In this document: piece by piece, positions 35,030-43,175 of the stretch
How positions within the stretch are numbered: position 1 is the stretch's first letter
Layout: each line of letters starts with the position of its first letter
The notes under the pieces: generated by a model
What the model saw: only the letters and a program-made list of their open reading frames with translations
Databases searched by the model: none
Told to the model about the DNA's origin: nothing
Position numbers and translations under genes: made by a program
From: Fimousia sp045616445
GTDB taxonomy: Bacteria > Bacillota > Clostridia > Lachnospirales > Lachnospiraceae
Assembly (NCBI GenBank): GCA_045616445.1
Contig: JAZLGR010000026.1
Location: forward strand, 1 to 64,000
DNA length: 64,000 nucleotides
Direction of reading: 5' to 3'

Positions 35030-35731
35030 CTATTCTTCTGTTTCTAATGGCGCCACAAATTTGGCAAATGCCAGCTGTGCATGGATCAGATCCTGTCCGA
35101 AACGGCAAGGATATTCACCAAGTACTTTTTCTGGTTCCTGATCCCCGCAAAAACCGGAGCCTGCAGTTGTCATCAGAGAATTCTTTCTGGCAATTTCATA
35201 ATAATAATCTGCTTCTTCTTCGCTGTGACAGCCTGCGAAGCACTCCACACCATCGATCATAACGTCTTCGATGAGTTCCTCAATCTGTTCTTTTTCTTCA
35301 CCGAAGAATCTGCCTGGTGCTGCAAGTACTGCCAGTCCTTTGGCATCGTGAATCAGTTCCACCATTTCTTTTAAGTTCGGATAGATGATATCGGCTTCTG
35401 TCATTTCTGGTTCTTCTTCAAGCATCATCTTCTGTGCTTCCAAGATTTCACCCATGGCATCGAATTCACATGCCTCTAAATTAATACCGTATCCAAGCAC
35501 GGATACAGGCTGATCTTTATATTTGCATTCAAGCTCGATGGCAGGAATACAGGTAATGCCATACTGTGCTGCTGCTTCCACAGCTTCCTCCACACCTTTC
35601 ACCCAGTTGCAGTCTGTGAGGGCCATAATGGTAATCCCTTTGTCTGCACACATCTTCACCAGCTGTTCCGGTGCATACTGTCCATCATCGCTATAGATAC
35701 TTTTCATATTTAAATCAATATAGTGTTCCAT
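35030..35731 (-). CDS. PHP-fold protein lacking metal-binding histidines
   Basis: 233 residues recognisable as a PHP domain from IDLNMKSIYSDDG, IMALTDCN, IPAIELE, VLGYGI, AVLAAPGRF and AGSGFCGD. In active family members these are DLHxHSxxSDG, LTDHD, IEI, LAHPGR and GSDFHG; here H8 is Asn, H10 Lys, the TDH histidine is Cys41, the HPG histidine is Ala, and the last motif has Gly and Cys. The metal site for phosphoesterase activity is thus lost. It could be a binding or regulatory protein. It is monocistronic (AAGGAG start). Confidence 0.8.
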   Translation of the reverse strand: MEHYIDLNMKSIYSDDGQYAPEQLVKMCADKGITIMALTDCNWVKGVEEAVEAAAQYGITCIPAIELECKYKDQPVSVLGYGINLEACEFDAMGEILEAQKMMLEEEPEMTEADIIYPNLKEMVELIHDAKGLAVLAAPGRFFGEEKEQIEELIEDVMIDGVECFAGCHSEEEADYYYEIARKNSLMTTAGSGFCGDQEPEKVLGEYPCRFGQDLIHAQLAFAKFVAPLETEE

Positions 35732-35808
35732 ATCAATTCTCCTTTTTCACTTTCAATATAAACTCATTCAAGGCTTATTCTAACACATAGGGTATACATC
35801 TGTAAAAC

Positions 35809-35847
35809 GGAAAAGTCCGGCTCCCCAATATCGAGCCGGACTTTTCC
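35809..35847. terminator. Strong terminator after the mannose PTS operon
   Basis: A perfect 15-bp stem (35809-35823 with 35833-35847), 9-nt loop, ends GGAAAAG/CTTTTCC. It lies between manO and the PHP-fold gene. Confidence 0.8.
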
Positions 35848-35880
35848 TGTTCTAGTGATAATTAAAAATGAAAAACTTGA

Positions 35881-36246
35881 TTATTTACTTTTCGTAAATT
35901 TCTTCTTGATCACTTCAAATACGCTCAGTGATCGGAGCATACGCTCACCCGGAATATACTGATTGATGGCTCTGAGCACTTTCTTTGGTTCTTTGGAAGC
36001 AAAGGAAAATGCGCCATTCTTCTTGGTCTGGATCATAAATCTCGGGATGGCCTTCCCTTTCATCATGACGGAAGCAGATACAAAATCCACTTCTTCCCAT
36101 GGAATTTGTATGAAATCCTGTACGTTCTTTTCGTTAAAAAACTCAAAGCCCTTGTCACCAACCATGATTTTTCCATAGGTTGTAAGACCGTGAAAAGATG
36201 TTCCGGATACAGCAAAATCTACTTTTGTATTGATTGATTGTACCAT
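35881..36246 (-). CDS. manO: ManO-like DUF956 protein of mannose PTS operons
   Basis: About 121 residues: MVQSINTKVDFAVSGTSFHG, GKIMVGDKGFEFFN, IQIPWEEVDFVSASVMMKGK. DUF956 proteins are found at the end of manXYZ operons in Firmicutes and are thought to modulate their expression or activity. The start at 36246 follows GAGG by 8 bp. It is 29 bp after manZ and is the last gene of the operon. Confidence 0.88.
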   Translation of the reverse strand: MVQSINTKVDFAVSGTSFHGLTTYGKIMVGDKGFEFFNEKNVQDFIQIPWEEVDFVSASVMMKGKAIPRFMIQTKKNGAFSFASKEPKKVLRAINQYIPGERMLRSLSVFEVIKKKFTKSK

Positions 36247-36275
36247 GGTTGTTAACCTCATTTAAAAATGAATGA

Positions 36276-37187
36276 TTACATTAATCCGATTAAGTGGAAT
36301 ACGATACCAACGATGAATAAAGCAACGATGATAACGATTGGAGAAACATTCTTCTTTAATAATCTACAGCAAAGTAATGTTAATAAGAGACCTGCGAAAC
36401 CAGGAATTAATGTATTTAAGTTGTCCTGTAAAGTTGTGATCTTTTCAGGTGTTAATGCTAAACCGGAAGCATACTGTGTGATTGCATTCTGGATACCAGC
36501 TGCATCGCCAGTGATGGAACCCCAGTCAATGTAAGCGCCTTCTGCTAATGTTACTCTGGAAACTACCGGAGTGAAGGATACACTTACCCATCTGTCTACT
36601 AATGCTCCTAATACGAACATACCGAGAATAGCAGCACCTTTTGTAATTTTACCAAGTAAACCACCAGATAAGTCTTTTGTGATTTCTGTACCTACTTTGT
36701 AACCGAATTCCTGTGTATACCACATGAAACCGAAACGGATTACATTCCATAATACGAAGAATAAGATTGGTCCAAGGATATTACCTGTCATAGCAAGGGA
36801 AGCACCTAAAGCACCAAGGATAGGACGTACTGTGAACCAGAATACAGGGTCACCTACACCAGCGATAGGTCCCATCATACCAACTTTAACACCGTTGATC
36901 GCGGAATCTTCTACATTTGCACCATTTGCTTTTTCTTCTTCTAACGCAAGAGTAACACCAAGAATTGGAGATGCTACATATGGATGTGTGTTAAAGAATT
37001 CAAGATGTCTCTTTAAAGCTGCAATTCTATCTTCTTCTGTTTTATATAATCTTTTGATCGCTGGGATCATTGCGAAACACCAGCCACCATTCTGCATACG
37101 TTCGTAGTTCCAGGATCCCTGAAGGAAAGTTGAACGGAGTGCTACGGACATACGATCGCTTTTAGTTAATGTAATTCTATCTGCCAT
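36276..37187 (-). CDS. manZ: Mannose-family PTS transporter subunit IID
   Basis: About 303 residues: the conserved N-terminal RSTFLQGSWNYERMQNGGW, the VKVGMMGPIAGVGDPVFWFT loop and hydrophobic C-terminal helices (PGFAGLLLTLLCCRLLKK). IID forms the membrane channel with IIC. Translation starts after GGAGG at 37187; the start region overlaps the manY stop. Codon use is strongly optimised. Confidence 0.95.
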   Translation of the reverse strand: MADRITLTKSDRMSVALRSTFLQGSWNYERMQNGGWCFAMIPAIKRLYKTEEDRIAALKRHLEFFNTHPYVASPILGVTLALEEEKANGANVEDSAINGVKVGMMGPIAGVGDPVFWFTVRPILGALGASLAMTGNILGPILFFVLWNVIRFGFMWYTQEFGYKVGTEITKDLSGGLLGKITKGAAILGMFVLGALVDRWVSVSFTPVVSRVTLAEGAYIDWGSITGDAAGIQNAITQYASGLALTPEKITTLQDNLNTLIPGFAGLLLTLLCCRLLKKNVSPIVIIVALFIVGIVFHLIGLM

Positions 37188-37206
37188 TTTTACTTCCTCC
37201 TTATCC

Positions 37207-38013
37207 TTATTCGTAATCATCTAAGATATCGCCAAGTGGGTCACCAGTTCCGCCGTTACCTACAGCACCACCAGAAGCTGCTGCTTCAGATAATTTAAGG
37301 TAAACTAAAGCGATGGAGATACCGATTGCTCCTAATGCGATTAATGTTAAGTCAGATACAGCTGCTAAACAGAAACCGATTGCGAAGAATGGCCATACTT
37401 CTGCTGTTGCCATCATGTTGATAACCATAGCGTAACCTACAGCTACTACCATACCACCACCGATAGCCATACCATCTGTTAACCAAGCTGGCATAGAATT
37501 TAAGAAGTTAGCTACAACTTCAGATGGGATTACTAATAAGAAAGCTGCTGGGATAGCAATACGAAGACCCTGCATAGCGATTGCTGCTAACTGCCAGAAT
37601 TCGATGCCTCTCATGTTACCTTTTTCAGCTGCTGCGTCCATGAAGTGAACCATAGGTACAGCAAGTGTACGACAAATCATTGTTAAGAATAAACCAGCTA
37701 CAGCAAGAGGGATAGCTACAGCGATTGCTGTGGAAACACCCTTTGTGCCCTGACCGGAAAGAACGAGGATGATAGCGGATGCTACGGATGCTAAAGCAGC
37801 ATCTGGTGCTACAGCAGCACCGATGTTAGCCCATCCTAAAGCCATCATCTGAAGAGTACCACCTAAGATGATACCTGCTGTTAAGTTACCTGTTACTAAA
37901 CCAATTAATGTACATGCTACAATTGGCTGATGGAACTGGAATTCATCAAGAATACCTTCCATACCTGCTAAAAATGCAACGATAATTACTAATATCATTG
38001 ATACAACAGACAT
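37207..38013 (-). CDS. manY: Mannose-family PTS transporter subunit IIC
   Basis: 268 residues, highly hydrophobic, with the family motifs EGILDEFQFHQPIVACTLIG, GLVTGNLTAGIILGGTLQMMALGWANIGAAVAPDAALAS (partial) and several helices. It binds and carries the sugar with IID. The start follows AGGAGG. The order IIAB-IIC-IID-DUF956 is the standard man operon layout. Confidence 0.95.
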   Translation of the reverse strand: MSVVSMILVIIVAFLAGMEGILDEFQFHQPIVACTLIGLVTGNLTAGIILGGTLQMMALGWANIGAAVAPDAALASVASAIILVLSGQGTKGVSTAIAVAIPLAVAGLFLTMICRTLAVPMVHFMDAAAEKGNMRGIEFWQLAAIAMQGLRIAIPAAFLLVIPSEVVANFLNSMPAWLTDGMAIGGGMVVAVGYAMVINMMATAEVWPFFAIGFCLAAVSDLTLIALGAIGISIALVYLKLSEAAASGGAVGNGGTGDPLGDILDDYE

Positions 38014-38038
38014 TTTTATTTCCTCCTTTTTATGTTAA

Positions 38039-39028
38039 CTATTTGATTCCAAGACCTTCTTTAGCTTTTGCAATTAAAGCATCCATGTCTTCGCCGGAAT
38101 CGCTTGGTACTTTACGTACATCAAATTTAACGCCAAGTGCTTTTAACTTAGCAAATGTTTCAATGTCTTTTGCGTCAAGGGATAATACCTTGTTAACCGC
38201 AACTTTACCATTGCTGTGTGCCATAGATCCAACGTTTAATGTTTCGATTTCTACGCCGCCTTCGATTGCTGCAAGAGCATCCTGAGGTGTTTCGAAAAGA
38301 AGCATTGCTTTTGTTTCACCGAAACGTGGGTCTTTTGCTACTTCACACATTTTGTAAATAGGTACACAGTGAGCTTTTACCCCTGGAGGTGCAGCTTCCA
38401 TAATCATACGTTTTCTTAAGTCATCATGTGCTACAGAATCGGATACAGCGATGATTCTGTCTGGACCAACTGCTTTTGTCCAGCCTGTAGCAACCTGACC
38501 GTGAAGTAAACGAGTATCGATACGAGCAAGACCGATTTTGATCTTACCATCGCCAAGTACTGTGCCTTCTGGGATTGCGCCCTGAGGAACTGCAGCTGCT
38601 GCTGGAGCTGCTTTTGTTTCTGCTGGAGCAAGAGTTTCTGGATAAACCTTAACTCCATCTTTGCCTTCCTGTAATACAGATGCTGCAACTTCCTGAGCAT
38701 TGTCTGTGCTCATGCATGCTGCTACAGCTGCGATTAACATTGGAAGGTTCATTCCGGCAACGATTGCCCATTTGTCTTCTTTTCCTGCGATGAGTTTATT
38801 TGCCTGATTAAATGGAGTACCTCCCCATAAATCAACAAATACTACTACATTGTCAGGATCGTCGAAAGAAGCTGCTGCCTCTTCCATTCTTTTTCTGATA
38901 TCATCAGGACCGTCTTCTGGCATAAGTGCAACAGCTTTCATATTTTCCTGTTCACCGAATACCATGGATACAGACTGAAGAATACCAGGTGCAAAACCGC
39001 CGTGGCTTGCAAGGATAATTCCAACCAT
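38039..39028 (-). CDS. manX: Mannose-family PTS subunit IIAB
   Basis: 329 residues. EIIA domain at the N terminus (GIILASHGGFAPGILQS, phosphorylated His9), an Ala/Pro/Gln-rich linker (about 140-165), and EIIB (IGLARIDTRLLHGQVATGW with the active His). It passes phosphate from HPr to the sugar during uptake of mannose, glucose or related sugars. The start follows GAGGAGG. About 90 bp upstream lies a terminator overlapped by an antiterminator target, so transcription depends on the LicT-like protein or on read-through. Confidence 0.95.
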   Translation of the reverse strand: MVGIILASHGGFAPGILQSVSMVFGEQENMKAVALMPEDGPDDIRKRMEEAAASFDDPDNVVVFVDLWGGTPFNQANKLIAGKEDKWAIVAGMNLPMLIAAVAACMSTDNAQEVAASVLQEGKDGVKVYPETLAPAETKAAPAAAAVPQGAIPEGTVLGDGKIKIGLARIDTRLLHGQVATGWTKAVGPDRIIAVSDSVAHDDLRKRMIMEAAPPGVKAHCVPIYKMCEVAKDPRFGETKAMLLFETPQDALAAIEGGVEIETLNVGSMAHSNGKVAVNKVLSLDAKDIETFAKLKALGVKFDVRKVPSDSGEDMDALIAKAKEGLGIK

Positions 39029-39122
39029 ACTTTTTCCTCCTCTCGTATTTTGTTGGTTTTAAATTATTGATATTCATACATACAGATCGTTCGTATCTAT
39101 AGAAATGAGCGTTCCTATAAAC

Positions 39123-39183
39123 AAAAAAACCAACCAGAACTCTCGCAGGGTACAGTATCCCCGCGGACATTCAAGTTGGTTTT
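39123..39183 (-). terminator. Conditional terminator in the manX leader
   Basis: Minus-strand arms AAAACCAAC (39175-39183) and GTTGGTTTT (39126-39134) enclose an inner GC-rich stem and end in a run of T. The first arm shares six bases (39178-39183) with the RAT site, so the two structures exclude each other. Confidence 0.8.
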
Positions 39184-39206
39184 GCCTGCATGACCAGTAA
39201 CAATCC
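39178..39206 (-). promoter_or_regulatory. RAT antiterminator site upstream of manXYZ
   Basis: A 29-nt site beginning GGATTGTTACTGG and ending GCAGGCAAAACC on the minus strand, the form bound by LicT/SacY-type proteins. It matches 26 of 29 bases with the site at 42302-42330. Confidence 0.88.
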
Positions 39207-39216
39207 ATTCAATAAT

Positions 39217-41349
39217 TTAAATGTTTGTTTGTAAGACTAAATCTCCTGCTTTTACGGATTTCGCAATCGGAGATGTAATCATCTCATAAGAGTCTGTATT
39301 ATTAATAACCAGTGGCGATGTGATTGAGTACCCCTGATCAATAATAATCTGTTTGTTGAAGGTACAGATTGGATCTCCAATTGCAACCTTCTGTCCCACC
39401 TGTACATGAATCGCAAATACCTGATCTTTGATTCTTGATGTATCAATTCCAATGTGGATCAGTATATCTGCCCCGCCGACACTCTGAATGCCGATGGCAT
39501 GCTTGGTTGGATAAATCGAGGAAATCTTTCCGTTAACTGGCGAGTAAATGTTCTCATCATCTGGCAGGATGGCGAATCCATCTCCCAACAGTCCTGATGA
39601 AAATACGATATCATCCACATTGGAAAGGGGTATAACCGTTCCATTGGCAAATGCATGGATGCTTTCGCTCTGTAATGGAATATCCTCTAAATATGTTTCA
39701 TCCATATGAAACTCTTTGGCCGGTTCTTTCATAACCACCACAAGGGGTTCCACCCTTTTTCCTGTATGATTCACCTGCTGCTTGCGGATGGCATGATCTA
39801 ACTGCTTGCGAAGCATCCCTACCCGTGGGCCATAAATAATTTGAAGATTATTCCCACGAACCATGATACCTGCTGATCCACTCTCCTTGATCTTCAACTG
39901 GTCAATCTTCTCTTCGTCGTGAACAGTCACGCGAAGTCTGGTAGCACAGGAATCTACCAGAGATATATTATCAAGTCCTCCGAGTCCTGGAATCAGACTC
40001 TTCAGAGCTGGATTACCATAATAATATTCGTCTTCTTTCATGGCATCTTCGTCAGTCTCACGGCCTGGAGTTTTTAAGTTGAGCTTAACGATCAACACCT
40101 TAAAGACCAGATAATAGACTGCAAAATAACATGCCCCAAGGGGAAGAATAAAAATCCAGTTTGTCTTTGCATTCCCCTGCATGACACCAAAAAGCAGAAA
40201 GTCAATGACACCACCAGAGAAGGTCAGTCCAATCGAAATTTTCAGCATATGGGTCAGCATATAAGCAAGCCCCGCCAGATTGACATGAACAATATAAAGG
40301 ATTGGTGCAACAAACATGAATGCAAATTCCAATGGTTCTGTAATCCCGGTAATGATACAGACCATGGTTGCAGAAAGCATCAGACTTCCCACCTTTTTTC
40401 TCTTCGCCGGATCCACTGTGTGATACATGGCAAGTGCCGCACCAGGAAGTCCAAAAATCATAAAAACAAACTCTCCGGTGAAATATCGACAAGCATCCAC
40501 ACTATATCGGATCGTACTTGGATCGGCAAGCTGGGCAAAGAATATATTCTGCCCGCCGGCTACTAATTTGCCGCCAACCTCTGCGGTTCCACCAACAGCT
40601 GTCTGCCAGAATGGCATATAAAATACATGGTGAAGCCCAAATGGAATTAAGGAACGCTTGATAATGCCATAGGCAAATGTGCCAAGATAACCACTATCTT
40701 TTACAATCGCTCCCACGGAGTTGATCCCTGCCTGCACACCAGGCCATACAAAAAACAGGATTCCTCCAACAAATATATATATAAATGCGCTGATGATCAG
40801 CACGAATCTGCTACCTTCAAAGAAAGATAATGCGTTGGGCAGCTGCGTCATACGAAATCGGTTATTCAGATACGCAACTCCAATACCTACTATGATACCT
40901 CCAAATGCACCCATCTGAAGTGTAGTAATCCCAAGTGCACTTGTGATGGTTCCTTCCACCGCGGTAAGTGCCGGTCTTCCACTGGCTGTTACGATTCCTG
41001 TAAAGATCAAACAGGAATGGATGGTTGCATTCATAACCAGATAAGCCAGTACCGCAGCCAATGCTCCGATTTCCTTCTCCGCTTTACTCATACCAACAGC
41101 CACACCAATTGCGAACAGTACAGGCAGATTGTCAAATACAACATTCCCTGCATTCTTCATGATGGTAAATATATAGTAAGGAACTGTTCCCGGACCCATC
41201 ACCGAGATCAATCCATAGGCATTCAATGTTGCTGTATTGGTCATGGAGGAGCCAATTCCTAACAGTAAACCTGCAAAAGGCAGGATAGAAATTGGAAGCA
41301 TAAAGGACTTCCCGACTCTCTGAAGTATCCCAAATATACGGTCTACCAT
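39217..41349 (-). CDS. Glucose-family PTS transporter EIICBA
   Basis: 710 residues with three domains: membrane EIIC (about 1-430; GKSFMLPISILPFAGLLLGIG, ITGITEPLEFAFMFVAP), EIIB (about 455-530; phosphorylated Cys in SLVDSCATRLRV) and EIIA (about 575-700; SSGLLGDGFAILP, active His in ADILIHIGIDT). It imports and phosphorylates a sugar of the glucose/glucoside/GlcNAc group; the substrate is not determined. It lies 27 bp after the antiterminator gene, like ptsG after glcT in Bacillus, and just before the RAT of the man operon. Confidence 0.93.
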   Translation of the reverse strand: MVDRIFGILQRVGKSFMLPISILPFAGLLLGIGSSMTNTATLNAYGLISVMGPGTVPYYIFTIMKNAGNVVFDNLPVLFAIGVAVGMSKAEKEIGALAAVLAYLVMNATIHSCLIFTGIVTASGRPALTAVEGTITSALGITTLQMGAFGGIIVGIGVAYLNNRFRMTQLPNALSFFEGSRFVLIISAFIYIFVGGILFFVWPGVQAGINSVGAIVKDSGYLGTFAYGIIKRSLIPFGLHHVFYMPFWQTAVGGTAEVGGKLVAGGQNIFFAQLADPSTIRYSVDACRYFTGEFVFMIFGLPGAALAMYHTVDPAKRKKVGSLMLSATMVCIITGITEPLEFAFMFVAPILYIVHVNLAGLAYMLTHMLKISIGLTFSGGVIDFLLFGVMQGNAKTNWIFILPLGACYFAVYYLVFKVLIVKLNLKTPGRETDEDAMKEDEYYYGNPALKSLIPGLGGLDNISLVDSCATRLRVTVHDEEKIDQLKIKESGSAGIMVRGNNLQIIYGPRVGMLRKQLDHAIRKQQVNHTGKRVEPLVVVMKEPAKEFHMDETYLEDIPLQSESIHAFANGTVIPLSNVDDIVFSSGLLGDGFAILPDDENIYSPVNGKISSIYPTKHAIGIQSVGGADILIHIGIDTSRIKDQVFAIHVQVGQKVAIGDPICTFNKQIIIDQGYSITSPLVINNTDSYEMITSPIAKSVKAGDLVLQTNI

Positions 41350-41376
41350 ACTTCAATCCCCCAATTTACAATATTG

Positions 41377-42207
41377 TTACATCGTAATTCGATGGATATG
41401 AACAGTAAGATAAACTAATTCTTCTTCACTGATCTGAATATCATACTTTTCACTGATGACTGCACGAATCTTCAAGGCACACTGATAATCATCATTGTAC
41501 TGATCACGAATCATCGTACGGAACAGGAAATCGTCATCTTCCGGAATCTGCTTTGCCTGCAACACTCTGGCTGCAAAGAACTTGATATGTGTGACAAATC
41601 GTTCAAAGTGAATGGATTTCTTATCCACATGATTTGGGAAGCACTCATCCACAACAGAAATCACACTGTCAACAAACTTCGGAATGTCAAGAGACGCCTG
41701 CATGCTTGTATCATATTCAGATGTAATAAAATGTAATGCGATAAATCCGGCTTCATCCACCGGAAATTTGATGCCTAATGTCTTTTTCAAGATCACAAGA
41801 CTCTGTACTCCTGCTTTGAATTCTTCAGGGTAGTACTGCTTTGTCTCCCACAAAAGCGGGTTAGAAAATGATATATTGTTATTTAATCTCTCGATCGCAC
41901 AGTGGATATGGTCGATCAGAGACAAATAGATGGTTTCCTTTAATTTTTCACCCAAAACAGATTTTGCATAGGTGATGACGCAATCTGCTGCATGAATGTG
42001 TTCAAGTGGAATGTCCTTCAGAACTTCAATCAAGCGGGAATTGCGTTCTTCATTCTCCAGACGGAAGATCTTCTCAATCTTTTCATCTGGAATAACTTCT
42101 CCACGCTTCTTGGCATATCCAAGACCACGTCCCATAATAACAAGCTCACAGTTGTTACTATCAAAAGAAGTTACAATATTGTTGTTTACAACTTTAGCTA
42201 TAATCAT
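41377..42207 (-). CDS. licT: BglG/LicT family transcriptional antiterminator
   Basis: 276 residues. The RNA-binding CAT domain (about 1-55: IIAKVVNNNIVTSFDSNN, GRGLGYAKKRGEVI) is followed by PRD1 (IHAADCVITYAK; DHIHCAIERL) and PRD2 (GFIALHFITSEYD; FVTHIKFFAARVL; YLTVHIHRITM), with His residues phosphorylated by HPr or EII. It binds RAT sites and prevents terminator formation. RAT copies lie in its own leader and in the manX leader, so it should control itself, the EIICBA and the man operon. Confidence 0.93.
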   Translation of the reverse strand: MIIAKVVNNNIVTSFDSNNCELVIMGRGLGYAKKRGEVIPDEKIEKIFRLENEERNSRLIEVLKDIPLEHIHAADCVITYAKSVLGEKLKETIYLSLIDHIHCAIERLNNNISFSNPLLWETKQYYPEEFKAGVQSLVILKKTLGIKFPVDEAGFIALHFITSEYDTSMQASLDIPKFVDSVISVVDECFPNHVDKKSIHFERFVTHIKFFAARVLQAKQIPEDDDFLFRTMIRDQYNDDYQCALKIRAVISEKYDIQISEEELVYLTVHIHRITM

Positions 42208-42230
42208 ATGATTTTTTTCCTCAAAATAAA

Positions 42231-42307
42231 AAAATCCAACTCAAAAAAACACCGGCCAATGACTAATATATAACCATGGCGTTTGGTATAATCTTTGCGT
42301 TGGTTTT
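42231..42307 (-). terminator. Conditional terminator in the licT leader
   Basis: Minus-strand arm AAAACCAAC (42299-42307) can pair with GTTGG plus TTTT (42231-42240, one bulged A); T-runs follow. It overlaps the RAT site by six bases. The stem is weaker than that at 39123-39183. Confidence 0.55.
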
Positions 42308-42330
42308 GCCTGCCTTACCAGTTACAATCC
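42302..42330 (-). promoter_or_regulatory. RAT antiterminator site in the licT leader
   Basis: 29 nt beginning GGATTGTAACTGG and ending GCAGGCAAAACC on the minus strand, about 95 nt before the licT start. This indicates autoregulation. Confidence 0.85.
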
Positions 42331-42367
42331 TGATACAAATTTAAGTTTTCATTTCTCATCGGTAACT

Positions 42368-42396
42368 ATTGTAGCTTAAAAAATTTAAATGGTCAA
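42368..42396 (-). promoter_or_regulatory. Promoter of licT-EIICBA
   Basis: Minus strand TTGACC (42391-42396), 17 bp, TACAAT (42368-42373), about 40 bp before the RAT site. Confidence 0.75.
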
Positions 42397-42475
42397 GGGT
42401 TTTTCCTAACAAATGATATTTTTGTGACAGCATTGTATCTTATGTGGAAAGAAAAATGTATTGAATGGATGGTTG

Positions 42476-42490
42476 GCGAGACGGGACTCG
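42476..42490. repeat. 15-bp copy of the tRNA-Gly(GCC) 3' end
   Basis: GCGAGACGGGACTCG occurs here and again at 42611-42625, within the acceptor and T arms of tRNA-Gly. The DNA between the copies is unusually GC-rich. It may be a trace of an att site or of a lost tRNA gene. Confidence 0.5.
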
Positions 42491-42543
42491 GCGGTAGGCT
42501 GCATCCAATCAGGCTTCGCGGGAAGAGTCACCGGCTCACGCAG

Positions 42544-42610
42544 GCTTTTCTTATGCACAAAAACAGGAGACACCCTTTGGGTATCTCCTGTTTTTGTGCA
42601 TAAGAAAAGC
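42544..42610 (-). terminator. Long palindromic terminator of the tRNA cluster
   Basis: Two 32-nt arms (42544-42575 and 42579-42610) with a single mismatch and a 3-nt loop. On the minus strand the inner part (CAGGAGATACCC and GGGTGTCTCCTG followed by TTTTTG) acts as an intrinsic terminator; the outer part extends through the last nucleotides of tRNA-Gly. Confidence 0.8.
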
Positions 42611-42680
42611 GCGAGACGGGACTCGAACCCGCGACCCCGACCTTGGCAAGGTCGTGCTCCACCAACTGAGCCACTCGCGC
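42608..42680 (-). tRNA. tRNA-Gly (GCC)
   Basis: 73 nt with acceptor stem GCGCGAG/CTCGCGC, discriminator U as usual for Gly, anticodon loop CTTGCCAAG and a T arm with GGTTCGAGTCC. Last tRNA of the cluster. Confidence 0.95.
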
Positions 42681-42688
42681 ATGTAAAG

Positions 42689-42761
42689 TGCCCAGAGCCG
42701 GAATCGAACCAGCGACACAGGGATTTTCAGTCCCTTGCTCTACCAACTGAGCTATCTGGGC
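42689..42761 (-). tRNA. tRNA-Phe (GAA)
   Basis: 73 nt, acceptor GCCCAGA/TCTGGGC, discriminator A, anticodon loop CTGAAAA. Confidence 0.96.
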
Positions 42762-42785
42762 ATATGAAGTTTTTTCCATCTGGAA

Positions 42786-42856
42786 AGCGGGTGGTGGGTA
42801 TCGAACCCACGTATCCAGCTTGGAAGGCTGGTGTTCTACCATTGAACTACACCCGC
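42786..42856 (-). tRNA. tRNA-Gly (TCC)
   Basis: 71 nt, acceptor GCGGGTG/CACCCGC, discriminator U, anticodon loop CTTCCAA, D arm GTTCAATGGTAGAAC typical of this isoacceptor. Confidence 0.96.
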
Positions 42857-42878
42857 AAAGGGTTGTCAGATGATAGAA

Positions 42879-42965
42879 TGCCGGCGACCGGAATCGAACC
42901 GGTACGGGAGTATAAGTCCCGCAGGATTTTAAGTCCTGTGCGTCTGCCAGTTCCGCCACGCCGGC
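42879..42965 (-). tRNA. tRNA-Leu (TAA)
   Basis: 87 nt with a long variable arm, acceptor GCCGGCG/CGCCGGC, discriminator A, anticodon loop CTTAAAA. Confidence 0.96.
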
Positions 42966-42995
42966 ATATGCCTTCGACATAAGCCTTACAGCAAG

Positions 42996-43077
42996 TGGAT
43001 GGAGAAGGATTCGAACCTTCGAAGGCGTTGCCAACAGATTTACAGTCTGCCCCCTTTGGCCACTCGGGAATCCATCC
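42996..43077 (-). tRNA. tRNA-Tyr (GTA)
   Basis: 82 nt with a long variable arm, acceptor GGATGGA/TCCATCC, discriminator A, anticodon loop CTGTAAA. First tRNA of the cluster. Confidence 0.96.
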
Positions 43078-43099
43078 AAGAACCATCTGACAGTTATTT

Positions 43100-43128
43100 A
43101 GTATACTAGACTTCGAATTGAAATGCAA
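43100..43128 (-). promoter_or_regulatory. Promoter of the five-tRNA operon
   Basis: Minus strand TTGCAT (43123-43128), 17 bp, TATACT (43100-43105), about 20 bp before tRNA-Tyr. Confidence 0.8.
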
Positions 43129-43175
43129 GTACTTTTTATATTTTTTTCAAAAGTTTTTCCAGGCAGTCAGAATCC

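Noticed and set aside
39129..39206. Riboswitch in the manX leader
   Set aside because: The sequence matches a LicT/SacY RAT site plus terminator, which explains the structure fully.
42461..42982. A 173-codon plus-strand frame over the tRNA cluster
   Set aside because: It is the antisense of three to four tRNA genes; the apparent repeats (FPSGQRG-type and SGIEPRYPA-type) are translated tRNA sequence.
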